Assembly: GCF_000373385.1 (NCBI RefSeq)
Contig: NZ_KB891316.1
Span: 1,037,799-1,101,798, forward strand
Direction: 5' to 3'
DNA from: Thiobacillus thioparus DSM 505
GTDB lineage: Bacteria; Pseudomonadota; Gammaproteobacteria; Burkholderiales; Thiobacillaceae
DNA: 64,000 nucleotides
Of the stretch, positions 38,229-46,493 are shown piece after piece (the first letter of the stretch is position 1; every line of letters begins with the position of its first letter). A program made the translations under genes and the position numbers. The notes beneath the pieces were generated by a model, which ran no database searches, was not told where the DNA came from, and saw nothing but the letters and a program-made list of their open reading frames with translations.

Positions 38229-39214
38229 GGCGACAGCCTCCGCAAGCGCAGGACCAGCCAGAAGAAGAAGGGGGTGCCGATCAGGCTCGTGAGCACGCCA
38301 AGCTTGAGTTCCGCGCTCGTGGGAATCACGCGGATGGCGATGTCGGTCACCAGCAGCAGGAGGGCGCCGAACACGGCCGACGGCAGAAGAATCCGGCTGG
38401 GTCGATACCCGACGAAAGGGCGGACGAGATGGGGCGCGACAAGCCCCACAAAGCCGATGGCACCCGCCATCGCCGTGGCCGCGCCGACCGAAAGCGCCAC
38501 CCCGGCCAGCGCGAGCGCCCGCAGCATGTTCAGGTTGACGCCCAGACTCTCGGCCTGCGCTTCGCCCAGCGTGAGCGCATCAAGCCCGCGCGGCGTGGCC
38601 GCCAGGCATAGCCAGCCTGCCAGGATGAAGGGCGTACACAAGACGATCTGGCTCCATTCCCTCTCGGCGACCGATCCCAACAGCCAGGTGGTGATTTCAT
38701 ACGCCGCGTAGGGGCTGGGCGCGAAATTCAGGGCCAGGGCCAGCCCGGCAGCCGCCAGGCCCGACACCGCCGAACCGGCCAGGATCAGCGTCAGCGTCCC
38801 GCTACGTCCGAACAGAAACGTCAGCGCGCCCGCAGCCAGCGCACCCGCTATGCCCAGCAGCGGCGTGACCAGGGCAAACCGGGCGGCCAGACCGAAATAG
38901 ATCGCGATGACCGCACCCAATGCCGCGCCCCCCGATACGCCGAGCAGCCCCGGCTCCGCCAGCGGATTGCGCAACAAGCCTTGCAGCACCGCGCCCCCGA
39001 GGCCCAGCGTCGCGCCAACCATGAGCGCCAGCACGGTACGGGGTATGCGCAGTTCGGTCACGATCAGCCAGGCGAGATTGGGTTTGGGCGCAGCCAGTCC
39101 GTCAAACAACACGACGGGCGGCAGCCAGACCTTCCCGATCACCAGAGATGCGCCGGCCGCCGCCAGCAGCAGGGCCAGCATCAGCGGCAGGGGGGCCTGG
39201 GGCGGCCTTACCAT
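38225..39214 (-). CDS. btuC: Corrinoid ABC transporter permease (BtuC/FecCD family)
   Basis: A 329-residue permease with about ten membrane helices, typical of FecCD/BtuC. Conserved stretches include RIPRTVLALMVGATLGLGGA, NPLAEPGLLGVSGGAALGA and GFVGLVAPHLVRPFVGYR. It overlaps btuF by 7 bases and btuD by 4 bases. Substrate is inferred from context as for btuD. Confidence 0.88.
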   Translation of the reverse strand: MVRPPQAPLPLMLALLLAAAGASLVIGKVWLPPVVLFDGLAAPKPNLAWLIVTELRIPRTVLALMVGATLGLGGAVLQGLLRNPLAEPGLLGVSGGAALGAVIAIYFGLAARFALVTPLLGIAGALAAGALTFLFGRSGTLTLILAGSAVSGLAAAGLALALNFAPSPYAAYEITTWLLGSVAEREWSQIVLCTPFILAGWLCLAATPRGLDALTLGEAQAESLGVNLNMLRALALAGVALSVGAATAMAGAIGFVGLVAPHLVRPFVGYRPSRILLPSAVFGALLLLVTDIAIRVIPTSAELKLGVLTSLIGTPFFFWLVLRLRRLSP

Positions 39215-40164
39215 CGTAGCCTTCCGGCTGGAAGTTCGCGGTACAGGTTACGCAGCGCGATCGCCGCATCGGCCGATTGCGGCAGGCCGCACGCATAGGC
39301 GGCATCCGGATAGGCGATCCTGCGCCCATGCCAGTATCGTTCGATCAACGGATGCATGGATTGCGCATCCTGCAAGGAGGGACCCGACCATCGGGTTTCG
39401 CCTTGCAGGATGGCATCGGGCCAGGCTGCCAGCAGCGCTTCCAGCCCGAAACTGCCGTAGCGGTTGTCGAGAAGGCGGGCGGCGATATTGTCGGCACCGG
39501 AAGCCGCGATGATCTCGTTTGTCAGCGTGCCCCTGCCTGGCACGGCCTGGCTACCGCTCCAGGCGACGACCCGCAGAGGCCGGGCGGGTTGATGGGAGGC
39601 GAGCCACGCCAGGTTCCCGTCCATCTCCGCCAACAAGACATGCGCCCGGCCGGGTTCGCCCACGGCCTCGCCAACCTGACGGACGATCCGGCGGATATCC
39701 GCAAAGCTGTGGGCCGCTTCGACTTCGACCACGCGTGCGCCCACCGCCTTCGCCAGCTTGCGGGCCATCGGCGCGGAATCGGTGCCGGCAAGAATCAGAT
39801 CCGGTTTTTGCAGCAGGATCTCCTCGGCGGTTCCGTGGTTGACGGCGACACCCGTGTCGGCCCCCGGCAACAGGGCCTCGACCGCATCGTGGGCCAGGTA
39901 GGTGATCGACGCGATCCGATCCTTGGGCACCATCATCAGGAGCAGCACATCGTTGCACAGCATCATCGACATGATCCGGGCCGGCTTCCGGGTCGCGACC
40001 GATGCGGGCAATGCGCCGGATGACGCGCCGTCCGACGGCAGGTCTTCCGTCCCCGCGGCAGGCCCACAAGCCGGAAGGAGCAGACATGCCAGCGGCAGGC
40101 ACGCCAGCCGCCGACACACGCTTGCCGCTTTCAGCGACAGCTCATTCTTCCTCGGCGTGGTCAT
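39208..40164 (-). CDS. btuF: Corrinoid ABC transporter substrate-binding protein (BtuF-like)
   Basis: A 318-residue exported protein. The N-terminus has a basic start and hydrophobic core ending LLLPACGPA, a plausible though non-ideal lipobox, so it may be a lipoprotein. The two-lobe helical-backbone type III fold is suggested by PARIMSMMLCNDVLLLMM, KPDLILAGTDSAPM and PDAILQGETRW. The start lies 23 bases inside the end of the upstream gene, so expression is coupled. It would hand cobalamin from BtuB to BtuCD. Confidence 0.84.
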   Translation of the reverse strand: MTTPRKNELSLKAASVCRRLACLPLACLLLPACGPAAGTEDLPSDGASSGALPASVATRKPARIMSMMLCNDVLLLMMVPKDRIASITYLAHDAVEALLPGADTGVAVNHGTAEEILLQKPDLILAGTDSAPMARKLAKAVGARVVEVEAAHSFADIRRIVRQVGEAVGEPGRAHVLLAEMDGNLAWLASHQPARPLRVVAWSGSQAVPGRGTLTNEIIAASGADNIAARLLDNRYGSFGLEALLAAWPDAILQGETRWSGPSLQDAQSMHPLIERYWHGRRIAYPDAAYACGLPQSADAAIALRNLYRELPAGRLRW

Positions 40165-41134
40165 GATGCGCGCGCCACGCGGCGACCAGGTCGCCCGGAC
40201 TGCGTTGTGCGATCCGCCGCAGGGTCAGGCGGGCGACCGCGCGGCCGCGTCGGGTAGTCGGCCAGGCGAACGCATCAGGCCGGATCCCCGACGCGACGGC
40301 CGCTTCGACGCCAGCACGGATACGTGCCTCGCCCGGCACGCCATGGCGATCCAGCAATTTCCGGAAGTCGGCGTCCAGTTCGGGCTCGAACGGCACGCGC
40401 CGCCCGAGCGCATCACGCCAGGGCGAACGCGGGTTGAACATCAAGACCGGTTGAAATCCGCGCGGGATGGGCGCGTTCGCATCGTGGGTCCGTCCCGACT
40501 GGATGAGCTGAGGCAGAAGGTGCGTGTGCGGACCTTCCGGGCTCTCGCCGTCGGGCGGCGGAATGGCGGCAAAGACCTCGATCCTGCCGGCAGGCGAGAT
40601 CAGCACACGATGGGGCTGGGCACGCATGACGTCGGCCATCAATGTGCCGCCATGGGGGCCGAATACGTCCTGGTTCTGCAACGCGAGCAACGTGTCGATC
40701 AGGCGCGTGTCGCGGGTCCGCAGGCAGAACCGCACGTGACCGATCCCGGCCCCCAGGTCGAAGATCGCGGCATCCCGGTCCTCCTCGCGCACTGCGTCGG
40801 AATCGTGTCCCAGTGGCTGGATGACGCCCCGCCGCGCACCGTCGGGAATCGGCAGGCAAAAGGCCAGCGAATGCCCCCAGCTTTCCCCGTCGCCCGACAG
40901 GGTATCGTAAGCCAGCATGTGCGGCTCGACATCCAGGTTGATCCGGATGGCGGCACGCGCCGTATACAGGCATTGCTCGCTTGAGGTGATCGTCCGCGTG
41001 GCGGGTTCGTCGTCATCCCGGACAAATTCGCCAACCGCGCCAAACGTACCGATGCTCCAGCCATGCCGCGTATCGTTCAGCAGCCTGCCGACCAATGTCG
41101 CATAGCTGCCGGTGTATCGATGCTCAATACTCAT
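40142..41134 (-). CDS. Uncharacterised protein of the corrinoid-uptake operon
   Basis: A 330-residue soluble protein with no signal peptide or membrane helix. The ATG at 41134 overlaps the upstream FhuF-like stop by 4 bases (ATGA), which fixes the start. Visible stretches include AIRINLDVEPHMLAYDTLSGD near residue 75 (shown in part), GHVRFCLRTRDTRLIDTLLA in the middle, GPHGGTLMADVMRAQPHRVL and a His/Asp/Glu-rich end (AHHDHAEEE) that could bind metal. I do not recognise the family. Position between the FhuF-like gene and btuF argues for a cytoplasmic role in corrinoid handling. Confidence 0.72.
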   Translation of the reverse strand: MSIEHRYTGSYATLVGRLLNDTRHGWSIGTFGAVGEFVRDDDEPATRTITSSEQCLYTARAAIRINLDVEPHMLAYDTLSGDGESWGHSLAFCLPIPDGARRGVIQPLGHDSDAVREEDRDAAIFDLGAGIGHVRFCLRTRDTRLIDTLLALQNQDVFGPHGGTLMADVMRAQPHRVLISPAGRIEVFAAIPPPDGESPEGPHTHLLPQLIQSGRTHDANAPIPRGFQPVLMFNPRSPWRDALGRRVPFEPELDADFRKLLDRHGVPGEARIRAGVEAAVASGIRPDAFAWPTTRRGRAVARLTLRRIAQRSPGDLVAAWRAHHDHAEEE

Positions 41135-41913
41135 TTCGCCCGGCATACCCACTCCCGATTCCTGACAAAGCGTTCCCGATCCTGGATGACAGGGCAGCTC
41201 GGACAGAAACGGCGGCGGAAACCCTTGTGCTGGAGGCAGCACGCCTTGAGTATCTGGCATACCTCCGAACGATCACCGCTTGCGATCACATACGTTTCCG
41301 GCAGCGCACGCGCCAACTCCGGATGCCGCGCCAACAGGGCGCGGGCTGCCCTGACCGCACGTTCACGGTCGCCAAGCAACTCGCCTATCGTGGAAAACTG
41401 GGCCAGCCAGGACGAGGCCAGCATCGACCACAGGGCGTGGCGGGAATAGCCGGACCAGCGCCGCAGGCTTTCCAGTACCGGTTCGCTGAACGCCAGGAGA
41501 CTGGCGAGCACGTCGGGGCCGGCCTCGGCCGGATTGCGGCCAGCCAGGATATCGGCTCGTCGGACCCAGATGCCCTCGACCAGAGTGGACGCGGAAAAGC
41601 GCAGCGCAAAATCATGGATGCGCAGCGTCCGCCGCTCTGCCAGATAGGCCGCAATGATGGGGCCCGCCGCCCAGCCATGGCGCAACAGCAGGGAAGCCGC
41701 GGCCGCCCGCCTGTTTGCGCCGAAACCGGCGTCTGCCAGGCAGACGATGAAATCGGCCAGCGCCCCGTTCTCCGGCGTCATCAATGCGTCCGCATGGATC
41801 CAGCCGTCCGGGTCGGACGGATCCAGCGTGACCCTGAGCGCGCCGGTCAAATGCGACAGTCGATCGAGCAGTACCGGTACCGGCAAATCCGGCTGGGAAA
41901 GGGCTTGCATCAT
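41131..41913 (-). CDS. FhuF-like protein with C-terminal 2Fe-2S cysteine motif
   Basis: A 260-residue protein. Its C-terminus carries CCLQHKGFRRRFCPSC, matching the CC-x(~10)-C-x2-C motif that holds the 2Fe-2S cluster in FhuF ferric-siderophore reductases. The N-terminal part is variable, as in that family. The start is set at the ATG at 41913, just after the upstream stop at 41921; an overlapping ATG at 41934 is possible. FhuF proteins reduce siderophore iron in the cytoplasm. Here the operon ends in cobO, which needs reduced cobalt, so reduction of imported cobalamin is an attractive alternative role. That role is inference. Confidence 0.72.
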   Translation of the reverse strand: MMQALSQPDLPVPVLLDRLSHLTGALRVTLDPSDPDGWIHADALMTPENGALADFIVCLADAGFGANRRAAAASLLLRHGWAAGPIIAAYLAERRTLRIHDFALRFSASTLVEGIWVRRADILAGRNPAEAGPDVLASLLAFSEPVLESLRRWSGYSRHALWSMLASSWLAQFSTIGELLGDRERAVRAARALLARHPELARALPETYVIASGDRSEVCQILKACCLQHKGFRRRFCPSCPVIQDRERFVRNREWVCRAK

Positions 41914-41920
41914 CTCGCCG

Positions 41921-42514
41921 CTATGCCGCCACATAGTGCCCGAAGCCTTTGCTGGTCTGGTCAAATGCCTCCGGTTCCCGGCCGAGATAACGAAAGGCGA
42001 TATCCCGCCACATCGACAGCCGCGACCAATCCGGCCGCTCGGCAAGCCGGTCCCCTGGCAGTACAAAAGGATTGGCGAAATAGATGGTCAGCATGGACAC
42101 GCCCGCCGCGTTGCGCATCTCGAATCCCCAACTGTTGGGCGCCCCCCGGTCATCCAGTGTGCGAAAGATGCTGGCGTTCGCCGGACGCAACCCACGCATC
42201 CGCGCCTCGCGGTCCGAATCCGCATCGGGGGTGTCCGATCCGATGCACAGATGGAAGTGAGGACCGCTGAACCCGATCGTCAGGAATTCGCCGTCCCGCT
42301 CAATCAAGTCGGGCGCACAAGGACATGTCCACTCATACGCCGCGCCACTGACAGACGGGCCAAAAATCAGCTGGTCCCAATAGCACAGGAACGTATCCGC
42401 AAGAAAATCGTGAAGCGTGTCCGGATCGGTCGGCATCGGCCAGCGATGAACGCGCGGCTTCCCCGCTCTATCCCGTTCGATGATGGGTTTGCGCCCCCCA
42501 CGCTGCTTTGCCAT
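41921..42514 (-). CDS. Uncharacterised first gene of the corrinoid-uptake operon
   Basis: A 197-residue soluble protein. The ATG at 42514 has the best ribosome site in the region (GGAAGGAGTAGG). The N-terminus is basic (AKQRGGRKPIIERDRAGKPR). The body contains a Cys pair YEWTCPCAPDL, a His-rich strand GFSGPHFHLCIGS and the stretch MLTIYFANPFVLPGD. Cys and His clusters could bind a metal or corrinoid. I do not recognise the family. The next gene starts 7 bases after its stop, so it is part of the same operon. Confidence 0.7.
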   Translation of the reverse strand: MAKQRGGRKPIIERDRAGKPRVHRWPMPTDPDTLHDFLADTFLCYWDQLIFGPSVSGAAYEWTCPCAPDLIERDGEFLTIGFSGPHFHLCIGSDTPDADSDREARMRGLRPANASIFRTLDDRGAPNSWGFEMRNAAGVSMLTIYFANPFVLPGDRLAERPDWSRLSMWRDIAFRYLGREPEAFDQTSKGFGHYVAA

Positions 42515-42878
42515 TCCTACTCCTTCCGGTTTACCGCCCACCGCAACCTCGGTCTCAGAAACCAAGAGGGTGTTCAAGGCAGTGCCACTTCAAACGCACT
42601 TACCGGCCCGTACCCGCCGCCGGAACAGCCATATTAAACAATAAAAAATGTTTTTTCTAGAAGAAATGATCATTAATTCATCAATGCTCAAATAAACAAA
42701 ATGTCTATTCCAATATATTGATTTATATGAATTTAATTTTTGATATATCACAAATAGCGAAAAACTATGGTGCTCATAGCTTTCTGTTATTCGCGGGTTG
42801 ATTTGACAGAATTGATTAAATAAACAAGAATTCGCCAATCAGGTGCCAGAAATGATCTTCTATCGCTCTGGATAAACG
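42515..42878. other. AT-rich divergent control region of the corrinoid locus
   Basis: The stretch 42630-42850 is strikingly AT-rich against a GC-rich chromosome. It should hold the promoters of both the leftward operon and btuB. I looked for a second cobalamin riboswitch facing left and did not find the CCCGCAACGG core; only a GTGGCACTG-like piece is present. A short open frame (42590-42838) in it is not convincing. Confidence 0.5.
42803..42831 (+). promoter_or_regulatory. Candidate sigma70 promoter for btuB
   Basis: TTGACA at 42803-42808 is followed after 17 bases by AAGAAT (42826-42831). It sits about 48 bases before the cobalamin riboswitch, a suitable place for its promoter. Confidence 0.45.
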
Positions 42879-43020
42879 GGAATCAGGTGCGTGGCGTAAC
42901 GCCACCATGCCTGGGCTGCCCCCGCAACGGTAAGCGTTAAACGGTGCATCACACACGCCACTGGATTCGTCCGGGAAGGCGATGCATACGGCGCGAGCCC
43001 GGATACCGGCCTGAACCCCG
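42879..43020 (+). promoter_or_regulatory. Cobalamin (adenosylcobalamin) riboswitch upstream of btuB
   Basis: The conserved core is present in order: GGTGCGTGGCGTAACGCCACC, then GGCTGCCCCCGCAACGGTAA, then the B12 box region CACGCCACTGG, GGGAAGGCG and GCGAGCCCGGATACCGGCC. It ends about 70 bases before the btuB start. It should turn btuB off when cobalamin is abundant. Confidence 0.95.
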
Positions 43021-43090
43021 CTTGGCCTACGCCACGCGGCGGATCGTGCAATGTGCCCGCGGGGAATCGGGCACCCAACCGGAAACCATC

Positions 43091-44929
43091 ATGCGTCAAA
43101 CCTCTCTCGCCCTTGCTCTCGCCACGGGCTTCGTGATCCCCGCCTACGCGGAAACCCTGCCGGAATTCGTTGGCGATACCATCGTGGTCACACCAACAGG
43201 CTACTCACAAAAACTCGCGGCCCCCCTGCAACACACTACAGTCATCACGCGTACCGATATCGAATCATCCAGCGCTAGCGATCTGCCCACTCTGCTGCGC
43301 CAGGAGTCCGGCGTGGAAATCACACAGAGCGGCGGCATCGGCACACAAAGCGCGATCCGCATTCGCGGATCGGAATCCGATCATGTACTGATTCTTATCG
43401 ATGGGGTTCGCGTCAATTCAGCCAGCGCTGGCACGACCGCCATCGATCAAATACTGCTGGACGAAGTCGAACGCATCGAGATCGTGCGCGGCAACGTATC
43501 AAGCGTGTATGGCTCAGAAGCCATCGGCGGTGTGGTACAAATTTTCACTCGCCAAGGCGATGGACAAATGAAAGTTTCCGGCCGCGTTGGCTTGGGTACA
43601 GACAACACCCGAAAACTGGCATTGGCCATTGGCGGCTCTCTAAACGATACACGCGTGCACTTCGGCGTATCCCACATGCAAACCAGCGGATTCTCGAGTG
43701 CGCGTGCCGAGTTCATACCAAGCCCCCTCGTTTTCGCACCAGCCGACACAGATAATGATGCCTACCGCAACACCACGCTCAATCTGGCGTTGTCACATCG
43801 CCTGCAAGCCGGTCATGAAATTGGGATTACAGCTTTCCAATCGAACGGCAACATCGAATTCGACGGCACATCAAGCAACCACAGTGACCAGACTCTCACG
43901 GCTTTATCCATATACAGCGACAACCACTGGCTACCAGGCTGGCATAGCCGTATGCAGGTTTCCCAAGGGATTGACGATCTGGTATCTGATTTCAATGGCG
44001 TAGCAGGCGACCGTTTTAAAACTCGAAATAGCCAGTTCACGTGGCACAACACCGTAGACGCAGGACCCGGCGCGTTGCAGTTGGGTATCGAAGGATTGTG
44101 GCAACGTTTCGATACCAACCAAATCTATAGTGATGACGCCCGTCATGTGAACAGCGCACTCGTCGGATACACCTTGGCTGCTGGGGCACACGACTTACAA
44201 TTGAATTTGCGGCATGATCAGTACAGCGATGTCGGCGGCGCAACGACTGGGTTGGTTGGCTACGGCTATCGACTGACACCCACGCTGCGGCTGTCGGCGA
44301 ACGTGTCCACCGCCTTCCGTGCACCCACCTTCAATGAGCTGTACGGCCCGTTCGGCAGTAATCCCGCTCTCAACCCCGAGCGCGCCAGAAGTGGCGAAGC
44401 CGGCCTCACCTATAGCGGTGCATATGGGCTGGCGCGCGTCACCGCCTTCCTCTCTCGCACCCGCGATCTCATCAATTTCGTTTTCGTTCCCCCGAATTTC
44501 ATCGCCACCAACATTGATCGCACTGAAAACCGGGGGGTCGAGTTTTCGTGGCAAGGTCGTCTGGCTGGCCTGGATGCGCGGGGAGCGTTAACGCTACAGA
44601 ATCCCGAAGATGTCGCGACCGGGCTGGGCCTGCTCCGTCGCGCCAACCAATTCGGTAGCATCTCACTGGGCAGGGATACGGGTGCATTCAACTGGCGGGC
44701 CGAAGTACTGGCATCCGGCCCCCATCCCGACATTCATGCCACAACGTTCGATCGCATCACCGTGCCGGGCTATGCGGTACTCAATTTGACGCTGAACAGG
44801 AAACTCGCGCGCGAATGGACACTCACCGGGAAGCTACAAAACTTGCTGGATAAGGACTACACATTGGTACACGGCTACAACACGCAAGGGCGCGCACTCT
44901 TCGTCGAGTTGGCTTACGCACCGAATTAA
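43091..44929 (+). CDS. btuB: TonB-dependent vitamin B12 receptor BtuB
   Basis: A 612-residue outer-membrane receptor. The ATG at 43091 follows the riboswitch; the signal peptide ends at AYA. The TonB box DTIVVTPTGY is intact. The plug domain shows LPTLLRQESGVEI, IRIRGSESDHVLILIDGVRVN and RIEIVRGNVSSVYGSEAIGG, typical of BtuB. The barrel follows and the last residues are LAYAPN, less aromatic than usual. Codon use is AT-richer than neighbours, hinting at acquisition or a different origin from the leftward operon. The riboswitch supports cobalamin as substrate. Confidence 0.94.
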   Translation: MRQTSLALALATGFVIPAYAETLPEFVGDTIVVTPTGYSQKLAAPLQHTTVITRTDIESSSASDLPTLLRQESGVEITQSGGIGTQSAIRIRGSESDHVLILIDGVRVNSASAGTTAIDQILLDEVERIEIVRGNVSSVYGSEAIGGVVQIFTRQGDGQMKVSGRVGLGTDNTRKLALAIGGSLNDTRVHFGVSHMQTSGFSSARAEFIPSPLVFAPADTDNDAYRNTTLNLALSHRLQAGHEIGITAFQSNGNIEFDGTSSNHSDQTLTALSIYSDNHWLPGWHSRMQVSQGIDDLVSDFNGVAGDRFKTRNSQFTWHNTVDAGPGALQLGIEGLWQRFDTNQIYSDDARHVNSALVGYTLAAGAHDLQLNLRHDQYSDVGGATTGLVGYGYRLTPTLRLSANVSTAFRAPTFNELYGPFGSNPALNPERARSGEAGLTYSGAYGLARVTAFLSRTRDLINFVFVPPNFIATNIDRTENRGVEFSWQGRLAGLDARGALTLQNPEDVATGLGLLRRANQFGSISLGRDTGAFNWRAEVLASGPHPDIHATTFDRITVPGYAVLNLTLNRKLAREWTLTGKLQNLLDKDYTLVHGYNTQGRALFVELAYAPN

Positions 44930-45118
44930 GGCTTTGCGAAAGTCCCTGAGCATAAATATCCGCCAGAATCGAAACTCGATTACCGGAATACGCTCAGGGC
45001 ATACCACTGCCAGTCCATTTACCACTGGACCGCATCGATATTCAGTACATCAACAGTAGAAAACTGATCCCGACATACCGCGATTGACCGGCCGCACGCC
45101 GCCCCCTATAGTCGCGCC

Positions 45119-45316
45119 ATGCACGCCGAACTCGATATCCTTGAAGCCAAGATCCGCCAGGTGGCCGAGCTGTGCCACACGCTGCGGCAGGAAAACATCG
45201 CGCTACGCCAGCAGCTGCTGGCGGCGCAGCAGGACAGTAGGCAGCTGACGACCCGCCTGGATGCCGCCAGAACACGCCTGCATGCGCTGCTCGATACTTT
45301 GCCGGAGGACGTGTGA
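45119..45316 (+). CDS. Small coiled-coil protein (TIGR02449-like) next to zapA
   Basis: A 65-residue protein that is almost wholly coiled coil, with heptads through LDILEAKIRQVAELCHTLRQ and on to the Leu/Gln-rich middle. Short coiled-coil proteins in this position before zapA are common in proteobacteria and may act with the Z ring, like ZapB. The stop overlaps the zapA start (TGATG). Function is inferred from position only. Confidence 0.75.
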   Translation: MHAELDILEAKIRQVAELCHTLRQENIALRQQLLAAQQDSRQLTTRLDAARTRLHALLDTLPEDV

Positions 45317-45618
45317 TGGCCGGCCCCCGTTCGATCGAAATCAATATCCTTGGCCGCGCTTACAAGGTGGCGTGTTCGCGCGAGGAGGAATCGGCCCTGA
45401 TCGCGGCGGCCGATTATCTCGACGAAAAAATGCGCGAGATCCGCGAGAGCAGCAAGGTGATCGGCGCCGAGCGCATCGCCATCATGGCGGGCCTCAATCT
45501 GGCGCACGACCTGCTGACCCAGGGCGGCGGCGGTCTGGTCGAGGAAGCCCGCACCCGGCTGACCCACTGCAACGCGCTGCTCGATTCCGTGCTGGAAGAC
45601 CAGGACACGCTCTTCTGA
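45316..45618 (+). CDS. zapA: Cell division protein ZapA
   Basis: A 100-residue protein. The N-terminal domain has SIEINILGRAYKVACSREEE and AADYLDEKMREIRESSK; the C-terminal half is a coiled coil ending DSVLEDQDTLF. ZapA cross-links FtsZ filaments at the division site. The ATG at 45316 overlaps the preceding stop; a GTG one codon earlier is also possible. The zapA-6S RNA-cyclo-ligase order is the usual one. Confidence 0.92.
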   Translation: MAGPRSIEINILGRAYKVACSREEESALIAAADYLDEKMREIRESSKVIGAERIAIMAGLNLAHDLLTQGGGGLVEEARTRLTHCNALLDSVLEDQDTLF

Positions 45619-45702
45619 TCCGATCCATTCCCGGCCCCGGCCCCTCCGCGCGATGGGGCAGCCACCCCCTTTTCGATCCCAAAATGGAATACACTAAGGA
45701 CG

Positions 45703-45883
45703 CTCCCTGCGGTGTTCGAGGCTGGTTGCAATTTCTCTGAACCAATGCATACGTGCAAGGCTGCGGTCTATTCCGGTGCAGGTGTGCGCGTGACACGTCT
45801 CATGTGCCCAAAGCGCCTTTGATTGCGGCCGTCTTGGACCCAGGTTCAAGAGTCCGCAGCCAGTCACGGCACAGGCGGGGAGC
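45703..45883 (+). ncRNA. ssrS: 6S RNA (SsrS)
   Basis: About 181 bases between zapA and the formyltetrahydrofolate cyclo-ligase gene, the classic ssrS position. The ends pair (CTCCCTGC with the GGCGGGGAG side), followed by the inner stem GAGGCTGG/CCAGTC region. The 3' half has CTTGGACCCAGGTTCAAGAG, close to the conserved CCTTGAACC-GGGTTCAAG hairpin of 6S RNAs. A TACACT -10 box lies 7 bases upstream (45690-45695). 6S RNA binds sigma70 polymerase in stationary phase. End points are approximate. Confidence 0.9.
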
Positions 45884-45894
45884 CCTTTCACTCG

Positions 45895-46485
45895 ATGGAC
45901 AAAACCACCCTCCGCCGCCAATTCAAAGCCGCCCGCAGCGCGTTCAAACCAGCTGAGCGTCGGCACGCCGCGCGCGCTTCCCTGCGCCTGGCGCTGCGCC
46001 ACGGGCTGTTGCTGCGGTCCCAACGGATCGGCTTCTATCTGCCGCAAGGCGGCGAATTCGACGCCCACCTCCTGCTCAACCAGGCCCTCTGCATGCAGCG
46101 CGAATGCTATCTGCCTATCCTGCCGCGTCGCGGCCGGGTGATGCGCTTCGGCCGGGTGGGCCGCAACACGCGCATGCAGCCAAACCGCTACGGCATCCCC
46201 GAGCCGCTGGATGCCAAGCCGCTGCGCGCGCGTCAGCTCGACCTGCTGCTGATGCCGCTGGTGGGGTTCGACAAACAGGGCTACCGGCTGGGCATGGGCG
46301 GCGGCTACTACGATGCGACGCTGGCGTTCATGCGTCACCGGCGGCTGTGGCGGAAACCGCGGCTTATCGGGATTGCCTACGAGTGCCAGCAGGCGGAGAC
46401 GCTGCCGCACGATCCGTGGGACATGCCGCTCGACGCGGTGTTGACCGAGCGCCAGCTGCACCGCTTCATTTCAAACCTTCCCTGA
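45895..46485 (+). CDS. 5-formyltetrahydrofolate cyclo-ligase (YgfA family)
   Basis: A 196-residue enzyme with the family signature RLGMGGGYYDATLAF at about residue 130 and an N-terminal basic ATP-binding region (LRRQFKAARSAF). It converts 5-formyl- to 5,10-methenyl-tetrahydrofolate with ATP. It is the usual gene downstream of 6S RNA and may be cotranscribed with it. Confidence 0.93.
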   Translation: MDKTTLRRQFKAARSAFKPAERRHAARASLRLALRHGLLLRSQRIGFYLPQGGEFDAHLLLNQALCMQRECYLPILPRRGRVMRFGRVGRNTRMQPNRYGIPEPLDAKPLRARQLDLLLMPLVGFDKQGYRLGMGGGYYDATLAFMRHRRLWRKPRLIGIAYECQQAETLPHDPWDMPLDAVLTERQLHRFISNLP

Positions 46486-46493
46486 CGCGGGAC

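Noticed and set aside
42515..42640. A possible second cobalamin riboswitch facing left before the corrinoid operon
   Set aside because: A GTGGCACTG-like piece is present but the conserved CCCGCAACGG core and kissing-loop parts are missing.
42590..42838. An 82-residue leftward frame in the AT-rich region before btuB
   Set aside because: TTG start, no ribosome site, no family, and AT-rich sequence with random codon use.
44929..45118. A terminator after btuB (CCCTGAGC/GCTCAGGG)
   Set aside because: The stem is real but encloses a loop of nearly 40 bases and has no T run.
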